Below are positions 1 through 5,097 of a stretch of 8,782 bases of DNA, piece by piece; within the stretch, counting starts at the first letter, position 1, and every line of letters begins with the position of its first letter. The notes below the pieces were generated by a model that saw only the letters and a list, made by a program, of their open reading frames with translations, did no database searches and was not told the DNA's origin. This DNA comes from Verrucomicrobiales bacterium (lineage in GTDB: Bacteria; Verrucomicrobiota; Verrucomicrobiia; Limisphaerales; UBA1096), in NCBI GenBank assembly GCA_028817635.1, contig JAPPPH010000445.1:1-8782 (forward strand), read 5' to 3'. The position numbers were made by a program, and so were the translations under genes.

Positions 1-2865
1 CGGCAAGGTCGCCCGATCGATCACACGCGAATACAAATCCATGTCATCGATGGGCAGAAGTTTGCCCCCCTCTTTTAATGCGAACAAAGCTAACCGGGGA
101 TCCTCTCCGCGGCTCAGGGAAACCAAGCCGTCAAGGTAAGGCTCGAGCGGACTGTTGCGGCCAATATTGCCTGCGACAAAATCCACCCGGCCATCGTTGT
201 TGAAATCCCCAACGGCCAAGCCCTGCCAAAGCCCAACGTGACTCGACAGTCCGACCGCCTCACTGATATCCACGAAGGCACCATCCCGGTTTTCGTAAAG
301 GCCGATGCTTCCCGGCTCGCGTGAAACCAAAAGATCCGCGTCGTGATCGCCGTCCATGTCCACGAGAATTGCGCTGCTGACCCTGCCCAAGTAGCCGAGC
401 GATTTTTCGACCGCCTCCGAGCGGACAAACTCGTCACCGCGTTTTAGAAAAACGAACGGCCGACTCGAAGCGGGGTGATCGAGCATCGAATCCTGCGAGA
501 GGAACAACACATCCACAAACCCATTGCCGTCGATATCCGCCCGGAGCACCAAGCGCACCGCCTGCCCGGAAGCAAGATCCGGCACCCTCCGGTTGAGAGA
601 CTCGACAAAACTGGGTTTGCCCTGCTCAACCACAAAGCCATGCAACCAACCGATGTTGGGCATCACCCCGGCCGGATCGGTGTACTTGGATGCCACCGGG
701 TTGAACCGCTGCCCGTCTTGATTCAAGAACACCTGAACGGCATCGCTCCTCGGCAATTGAAAACCAACATCCAGCCAACCGTTCCCGTCGAAGTCGCGCA
801 TCAACAGCGGCGCCGGAGTCGCACTGAGGCGCCGGAGTAAAAACGGGTTCTCGTCGTAGTCCTTGGCCAAGTTCGGGAAATGCCGGAAGTCAACCGCACC
901 CGGCAGTTCACGGAACATCAGTTTGGCTTGGGAAATATCGCGCTTGGCCAAGCGCTTGGCCGAGGACGGTTTCTCGACGCGATAAATTGAATTCGGCTCA
1001 GGCGCCTTGATGCGAACCGGTGCAGAGCCATCAGCCCATTCGACTTCAAGCAAAGCCGCTTCGCCAAGCGACCCGGCTGCGAAAACCAACTCGCCACTGT
1101 CGCCGCTGAGATAGCCGCCACCCGAAAACTTTTCGCGCACGGTTTCGCCGGAGGCGTGGCGCAGGCGCACCCGGCTTCCCACCTCACCGAACAACCGCAC
1201 CTGAATTCTCGGCTCCTGCGAGTTGTTTTTGTAGAGCGACGGAGCTTCATTCAGATTGTTGGTGATCAGGTCAAGGTCACCGTCGTTGTCGAAGTCAGCC
1301 ATCGCCAACCCATAAGTGATGCCATCATGCGCAAAGCCAAGCGCCGCCCCGGCCTCGGTAAATTTCAACTCCCCATCGTTGCGGAATAGCTGGTTGGGCG
1401 AGTTGTAACGCGGTTGGATTTTTTTGGTTTCATAGAGCGATTTTGCATCGCGGCGGCCTGACTTTTGCACGGCCTTCAGTTTCAGACTCGCATCCATGTC
1501 CATCGTGTCGAAGCCGAAGCCGTTGGTCACCAGCATGTCATCATCGCCATCGAGGTCCGCGTCCATGAACCGTACGTTCCAAGACCAGGCACTAGCCTCG
1601 ACACCCGAGTAGTACGCCGTATCAAACCAAAGCGGGCCTCCCTGCGAGACCATCAACACGTTGCGGTTGAATCGGGGGACGTATGTCCAATCCAACAACC
1701 GGCTCGACCGCTCCACCTCTTTTTCCAGTTGCACAAGGCGTTTGGCGCGGTCGGGGTCGAGCATGTCCAGCAGCATGAAGTCCGGTATGCCATCGCCGTT
1801 GAGATCGGTGAAGTCGACCCCCATCGAGGACCGACTCGTGTGTCGAATGTTTTCGTGATTCAACAACTCGAAACGACCGTTCCCCTGGTTGAGCCAAAAG
1901 CGATCCGGACTGGCAAAGTCGTTGCAAACGTACAGGTCGGGCCGCAGATCGTTGTTCACGTCGCGGAAGGTAACGGCGAGCCCCCATTCGCGCAGCGACG
2001 CCAGAGACTGCGCCTTGCCACCGATGACAAAACGAGGCTCACCGGAGACATCGTGAAACGTACCGTTGCCATTATTAAGGTAAAGCCGATCCGCCTCCGG
2101 AAGTTCGCGCAAGCGCCCGGTATTCGACACAGTGAAGCGCCCCTTCCACTTCGGCTTCAAAGTGGACTCACCGTTCACCCGGGTCACCGCCCATTCGTCG
2201 CCTCGCCTCGCGTACTCAAACCGCGTGGTCGGGTCCGCGAGGTGCATCCAGTCGATGTAATGCGCCACATACAAGTCGAGGTCACCGTCGCCATCCACAT
2301 CGGCAAGTGCCATTGAGGTCGTTGTGCCGGTCGCGTCCAGCCCGGAGTTCTCAGCAAAAACAAATTGCCCCTCGCCATCGTTGATAAACAACCGTGTGCC
2401 CGACTGGACGCCGTTGACCAACAGGTCTTTGTCGCCGTCGCCGTCCACATCAACCAGCGTCACTCCGGTACAGATCACATCGGGCATCGCATAGGCTCCA
2501 GCGACTGGACGAAAGCGAAAGCCGCCTTCGTTCAGGTAGAGTGCGTTTGGCCCCTGAATATTCCCGAGAAACAGATCCGCCAAACCGTCCCCATTCACGT
2601 CCCCGGTTGACACACCGGCGCCGTTGTGCGCCACCATGTTTTTGTAATACTCAAGACCAGCCAATCGGTTCGTGAACGTGATGCCGCTTTCGGCGGCGGC
2701 GATTGTCGCGAATCGCCTGCCCCCCTCCGCTGACGGCGTCACGGCGGTTCGCCCAACCGCTTCCGCTTGGCCAAGCGCATCATTGACTGCCAGACAAAAC
2801 AGCAGCGCGACCGCGCTTGGCCAAGCGCGTCTGCAGTCTCGAAAGTTACGGAAGTGGTTTGGCAC
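1..2865 (-). CDS. Exported FG-GAP/VCBS-repeat protein with internal UnbV/ASPIC domain (3' end outside window)
   Basis: The frame stays open for 955 codons and runs off the left edge. The first codon is probably GTG at 2865-2863, because there is no in-frame ATG between the upstream stop near 3004 and the signal peptide. Residues 1-36 form a signal peptide: Arg-rich n-region, hydrophobic core near 18-28, and ALGQA-E at the likely cleavage site. Calcium-loop FG-GAP motifs of the DxDGDGxxD type occur near residues 89-97, 139-147, 189-197, 302-310, 354-362, 437-443 and 524-532. A UnbV/ASPIC-like segment follows at about 558-632 (GSRVRLRHASGE, then a GGGYLSGDSG-like stretch). More FG-GAP loops lie at 691-699, 777-785, 836-844 and 887-895. 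Such proteins are expected to fold as beta-propellers outside the cytoplasm, probably in adhesion or ligand binding; the ligand is unknown. It is divergent from the operon at 2985. Having UnbV in the middle, not at the end, gives a two-lobed layout also seen in large family members. Family confidence is high; start codon confidence is moderate. Confidence 0.93.
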   Translation of the reverse strand, partial: MPNHFRNFRDCRRAWPSAVALLFCLAVNDALGQAEAVGRTAVTPSAEGGRRFATIAAAESGITFTNRLAGLEYYKNMVAHNGAGVSTGDVNGDGLADLFLGNIQGPNALYLNEGGFRFRPVAGAYAMPDVICTGVTLVDVDGDGDKDLLVNGVQSGTRLFINDGEGQFVFAENSGLDATGTTTSMALADVDGDGDLDLYVAHYIDWMHLADPTTRFEYARRGDEWAVTRVNGESTLKPKWKGRFTVSNTGRLRELPEADRLYLNNGNGTFHDVSGEPRFVIGGKAQSLASLREWGLAVTFRDVNNDLRPDLYVCNDFASPDRFWLNQGNGRFELLNHENIRHTSRSSMGVDFTDLNGDGIPDFMLLDMLDPDRAKRLVQLEKEVERSSRLLDWTYVPRFNRNVLMVSQGGPLWFDTAYYSGVEASAWSWNVRFMDADLDGDDDMLVTNGFGFDTMDMDASLKLKAVQKSGRRDAKSLYETKKIQPRYNSPNQLFRNDGELKFTEAGAALGFAHDGITYGLAMADFDNDGDLDLITNNLNEAPSLYKNNSQEPRIQVRLFGEVGSRVRLRHASGETVREKFSGGGYLSGDSGELVFAAGSLGEAALLEVEWADGSAPVRIKAPEPNSIYRVEKPSSAKRLAKRDISQAKLMFRELPGAVDFRHFPNLAKDYDENPFLLRRLSATPAPLLMRDFDGNGWLDVGFQLPRSDAVQVFLNQDGQRFNPVASKYTDPAGVMPNIGWLHGFVVEQGKPSFVESLNRRVPDLASGQAVRLVLRADIDGNGFVDVLFLSQDSMLDHPASSRPFVFLKRGDEFVRSEAVEKSLGYLGRVSSAILVDMDGDHDADLLVSREPGSIGLYENRDGAFVDISEAVGLSSHVGLWQGLAVGDFNNDGRVDFVAGNIGRNSPLEPYLDGLVSLSRGEDPRLALFALKEGGKLLPIDDMDLYSRVIDRATLP
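862..871. repeat. 10 bp core of dispersed palindrome (CTTGGCCAAG)
   Basis: A perfect 10 bp palindrome inside the FG-GAP gene, read there as N-L-A-K-D. It shares the core of the 14 bp palindrome family found four times elsewhere in the window. Confidence 0.7.
940..955. repeat. Dispersed palindrome, full copy (16 bp)
   Basis: GCGCTTGGCCAAGCGC is perfectly self-complementary. It lies in the linker after the UnbV domain of the FG-GAP gene and is read as R-L-A-K-R (residues 638-642). A degenerate second copy, CGCTTGGCCGAGG, abuts it at 953-965, so the protein reads A-K-R-L-A-K-R. Confidence 0.9.
2764..2777. repeat. Dispersed palindrome, full copy (14 bp)
   Basis: CGCTTGGCCAAGCG lies at the end of the FG-GAP protein's signal peptide, read as A-L-G-Q-A (residues 30-34). 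Its centre is exactly 50 bp from that of the next copy. Confidence 0.9.
2812..2829. repeat. Dispersed palindrome, longest copy (18 bp)
   Basis: CGCGCTTGGCCAAGCGCG is a perfect 18 bp palindrome near the 5' end of the FG-GAP gene, read as A-W-P-S (residues 14-17) in the signal peptide. It is the longest exact copy in the window. Confidence 0.9.
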
Positions 2866-2984
2866 CGGTGGGGTTACCCATGCCCGACTTGTTGCAAAAA
2901 CTCCATCCAATTCATGCAGGCGAAGCAGAGAATTTGATTCTCCCAACCGGCAATCTCTGCGACCTTTTCCCCGCGTTGAATGCC
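2866..2984. promoter_or_regulatory. Divergent intergenic region with nested inverted repeats
   Basis: This 119 bp gap separates the outward-facing FG-GAP gene and lipoprotein gene, so it should hold both promoters. I could not fix convincing -35/-10 pairs for either direction. It contains a perfect dyad GAGAAT-TTG-ATTCTC at 2928-2942. A longer pair, GCAGAGA at 2925-2931 with TCTCTGC at 2954-2960, shares bases with it, so the two hairpins could not form together. At its left border two short palindromes abut: CACCGGTG at 2863-2870, which covers the presumed GTG start of the minus-strand gene, and GGGTTACCC at 2871-2879. These could be operators or RNA hairpins; function is inferred only from position. 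Confidence 0.5.
2928..2942. repeat. Perfect inverted repeat upstream of lipoprotein gene
   Basis: GAGAAT-TTG-ATTCTC is a 6 bp stem with a 3 nt spacer, ending 42 bp before the lipoprotein ATG. It has no U-run and sits inside a divergent promoter region, so an operator or leader hairpin is more likely than a terminator. Confidence 0.5.
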
Positions 2985-3731
2985 ATGGCCCAAGCTCACC
3001 CACTTATATTAATCGGCATATCGGCTGCCACCCTACTGGGAGCGATCGGCTGCTCCAGCGAAGGAGCAAAGGAGACCGAACCAGTTGCGGAGACCGCTGC
3101 ACCCGATTCCGGCTCCCTCCCAGAGCCGCCGCCCGGGAATGTCCCGCAAACATTGCAACCGACCAACGGACTGCAACTCGTTCAGGAGGAACAACTCTTC
3201 AAGACGAACGGACTCTGGTATCTCCGCGGCACAACCAACCTGTTCAGCGGCATGGAACTGGATTTTCACACCAACGGCGTGCCCAGGTTTCAGATGTATT
3301 TTACCAACGGCCTCTCCCAGGGCCTGAATACGTCCTGGCATCCAAATGGCGCGAAACAATCCGAGGGAAAATTCGTCGACGGAAAACGCGAGGGCCTATG
3401 GCATATGTGGCTGGACAATGGCAAACCGGACAAACAGGGCATGTTCGTCAACGGCAAGCCGGACGGATTACAGATTTTTTGGTACACGAACGGTGTAAAG
3501 TCAGTCGAGTGGTACCACAGGGAAGGCATCCCCCATGGCAACAGTCGCTCTTACTACATGAACGGCGCACTCCATCAGGAAGGCACGTACGACATGGGAC
3601 GCCAAATCGGCGTATGGATCGAGTGGGACGAATCCGGGAAGAAAACCAAGACCGCCCAGTTCGAGAACGGCCAACTCATCAAGGAAACCAATCTCACCGA
3701 ACCGGCCGCCCTCACCCCACCACAGAAATAA
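2985..3731 (+). CDS. MORN_2-type (YwqK-like) repeat lipoprotein
   Basis: This is a 248-residue protein. ATG 2985 was chosen because it places a hydrophobic segment (residues 7-21) directly before Cys23 in a lipobox-like A-I-G-C, followed by SSEG, as expected for a lipoprotein. The n-region lacks Lys/Arg, and no Shine-Dalgarno is evident; an in-frame ATG at 2880 would add 35 residues. Residues 24-70 are an acidic, Pro-rich linker. From about 94 to 229 there are six consecutive 24-residue repeats: W/F/Y at 94, 118, 142, 166, 190, 214; N/S-G at 97, 121, 145, 169, 193, 217; and a second Gly at 109, 133, 157, 181, 205, 229. This matches the MORN_2 repeat found in proteins often labelled YwqK-family antitoxin. 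In this lipoprotein setting an antitoxin role is unlikely; a surface or periplasmic scaffold is more plausible. It is the first gene of the plus-strand cluster, 69 bp before the propeller gene. Confidence 0.88.
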   Translation: MAQAHPLILIGISAATLLGAIGCSSEGAKETEPVAETAAPDSGSLPEPPPGNVPQTLQPTNGLQLVQEEQLFKTNGLWYLRGTTNLFSGMELDFHTNGVPRFQMYFTNGLSQGLNTSWHPNGAKQSEGKFVDGKREGLWHMWLDNGKPDKQGMFVNGKPDGLQIFWYTNGVKSVEWYHREGIPHGNSRSYYMNGALHQEGTYDMGRQIGVWIEWDESGKKTKTAQFENGQLIKETNLTEPAALTPPQK

Positions 3732-3800
3732 TCCCGCGCCGGCCAGGCGCCGGTTCGGACTTGCGCCCGGATTGGGTTTGGCGCACAGCTTGGTTTTTCG

Positions 3801-5054
3801 ATGCGCCTCGTTTTAACATTCCTCAGTACCCTCGTGCTTGCTTGGCCAAGCGCTGCAGCAGAAAAGGCCCCGTTTCGCGTGGAGATCGAGCAAATCACCC
3901 ACGGCCCAATGACCCACTTTTTCGGATACATCGGCCACGTGCAAAACATTCCGTGGAACCAGAGCGGCCGATACATCGTCGCGTTGCAGACCAACTTTCA
4001 TGATCGCATGCCCGGCCCGGACGACCCGGCCAATGTCGTCCTGATCGACACCAAAAACGATTACCGCGTGAAAGTCATCGAGCAGTCCCGCGGCTGGAAC
4101 CCGCAGCAGGGCACGATGTTTTACTGGAACCCAGCCAAGCCGGAGACCCAGTTTTTCTTCAACGACCGCGACCGAAAAACCGGCAAGGTTTTTTGTGTGC
4201 TGTACGACATCGAGCAGGCCAGGCGCATTCGTGAGTACCGGTTCAACGACACGCCGATCGGCAATGGTGGTGTGGCCCAGAACGGGGGCTGGTTCCTCGG
4301 GCTGAACTACGCCCGCATGGCCCGGCTCAGGCCGGTGACCGGCTATAAAGGCGCGTGGGACTGGACGAATGGTATCGCCCACCCTAAAGACGACGGCCTG
4401 TTCAAGGTCGACATCGGCTCTGGAGAAAAAACACTGCTGGTGTCATTTCACAGGATGGCGCGCGAACTCGAGGCGCTTGGCCGCGACATGAAAACCAGCC
4501 ACCTTTTCATCAATCATTCGCTCTCGAATCGCGAGGGGGATCGAATCTTTTTCTTCGCTAGGGCAGGCTGGAGCGGACAAAAAGGGAAGCGCATCAACCA
4601 CCCGTTCGTCACTGATCTTGACGGGAAGAGCCTACGCTCCAATAGCATCCATATCGGCGGCCATCCGGAATGGGATTACGGCCACCGCATGATCGGCCGT
4701 TTGAAGGACCGGCAGGTGCTATACGACACGGATCAGCAACTCGTGGTCGGCGTGCTTGGTTCGCCAGAGATTTTCCCCGACCCCGAGGGCGACATCGCGT
4801 TATCCCCCAACGGCAAGCTGTTCGTCAACGGTCACAAGGACCGAAAAAAGAAGGCCAACTTTTACACCATTTACCGGCGGGAGGACGGGGCGTTCTTCCG
4901 GACGCGCGGCTTCAATATCGGCCACTGGCAGTCCGGCGATCTGCGGCAGGATCCCTCCCCGTGCTGGAACCGCACCAACGATCAAATCCTCGTGCCCGGC
5001 GTCAGCAGGGATGGCAAAACGCGGCAGTTGTTTCTGCTCACAATAACGAAGTGA
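3801..5054 (+). CDS. Exported beta-propeller protein, TolB/oligogalacturonate-lyase-like
   Basis: This is a 417-residue protein. ATG 3801 gives a clean Sec signal peptide: Arg2, hydrophobic residues 3-15, and likely cleavage after A18-A19-A20. The mature part has repeated blade-like segments typical of WD40-like/TolB beta-propellers: WNQSGRYIVAL near 52-62, then a WNPQQGTMFYWNP stretch near 95-110, and SPNGKLFVNGH near the C-terminus. Several His-rich loops stand out: HGPMTHFFGY at 34-43 and HPEWDYGH at 288-295. Similar proteins in Planctomycetota and Verrucomicrobiota are often labelled oligogalacturonate lyase-like. That enzyme is a seven-bladed propeller using metal-binding His residues to cleave pectin oligomers by beta-elimination. 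I cannot confirm the metal ligands here, so lyase activity is only a possibility. The gene lies 42 bp before the DUF1549 gene. No Shine-Dalgarno is seen. A copy of the TTGGCCAA palindrome lies inside the signal-peptide codons. Confidence 0.82.
   Translation: MRLVLTFLSTLVLAWPSAAAEKAPFRVEIEQITHGPMTHFFGYIGHVQNIPWNQSGRYIVALQTNFHDRMPGPDDPANVVLIDTKNDYRVKVIEQSRGWNPQQGTMFYWNPAKPETQFFFNDRDRKTGKVFCVLYDIEQARRIREYRFNDTPIGNGGVAQNGGWFLGLNYARMARLRPVTGYKGAWDWTNGIAHPKDDGLFKVDIGSGEKTLLVSFHRMARELEALGRDMKTSHLFINHSLSNREGDRIFFFARAGWSGQKGKRINHPFVTDLDGKSLRSNSIHIGGHPEWDYGHRMIGRLKDRQVLYDTDQQLVVGVLGSPEIFPDPEGDIALSPNGKLFVNGHKDRKKKANFYTIYRREDGAFFRTRGFNIGHWQSGDLRQDPSPCWNRTNDQILVPGVSRDGKTRQLFLLTITK
3840..3851. repeat. Dispersed palindrome, 12 bp copy
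   Basis: GCTTGGCCAAGC lies in the signal-peptide codons of the propeller gene and is read as A-W-P-S at residues 14-17, the same frame and residue numbers as the 2812 copy in an unrelated gene on the other strand. Confidence 0.85.
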
Positions 5055-5082
5055 TACGGCTTGAAAAATCGGCCGGCCTGCA

Positions 5083-5086
5083 GGAG
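5083..5086 (+). promoter_or_regulatory. Possible ribosome binding site for the DUF1549 gene
   Basis: GGAG lies 11 nt before TTG 5098. It is the only purine-rich Shine-Dalgarno-like sequence I see before a gene in this cluster, and it supports the TTG start. Spacing is on the long side. Confidence 0.4.
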
Positions 5087-5097
5087 CATCCGCGGCG

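Noticed and set aside
940..966. Rickettsia-type palindromic element inserted in frame
   Set aside because: Those elements are about 100-150 bp; here the repeated unit is only 14-18 bp with no longer shared flank.
1465..2316. Long plus-strand open frame opposite the FG-GAP gene
   Set aside because: Its translation is rich in His/Val/Arg with no recognisable domain, while the opposite strand has regular DxDGDGxxD loops through the same bases. It is an antisense shadow.
2817..2984. Longer N-terminus for the lipoprotein from ATG 2817 or 2880
   Set aside because: It would place 35-56 residues before the lipobox signal, and the 2817 start would overlap the FG-GAP gene. ATG 2880 cannot be fully excluded.
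3739..3753. CCGGC-CAGGC-GCCGG hairpin after the lipoprotein gene, as a terminator
   Set aside because: Only a 5 bp stem with no following T-run, within a short gap between co-directional genes.
2672..4003. 443-codon plus-strand frame crossing the lipoprotein and propeller genes
   Set aside because: It spans the divergent region and overlaps three well-supported genes; its translation is Arg/Pro/Thr-rich and of low plausibility.
3813..4382. Minus-strand frame inside the propeller gene
   Set aside because: No recognisable motif, and the propeller frame with its signal peptide accounts for the sequence.
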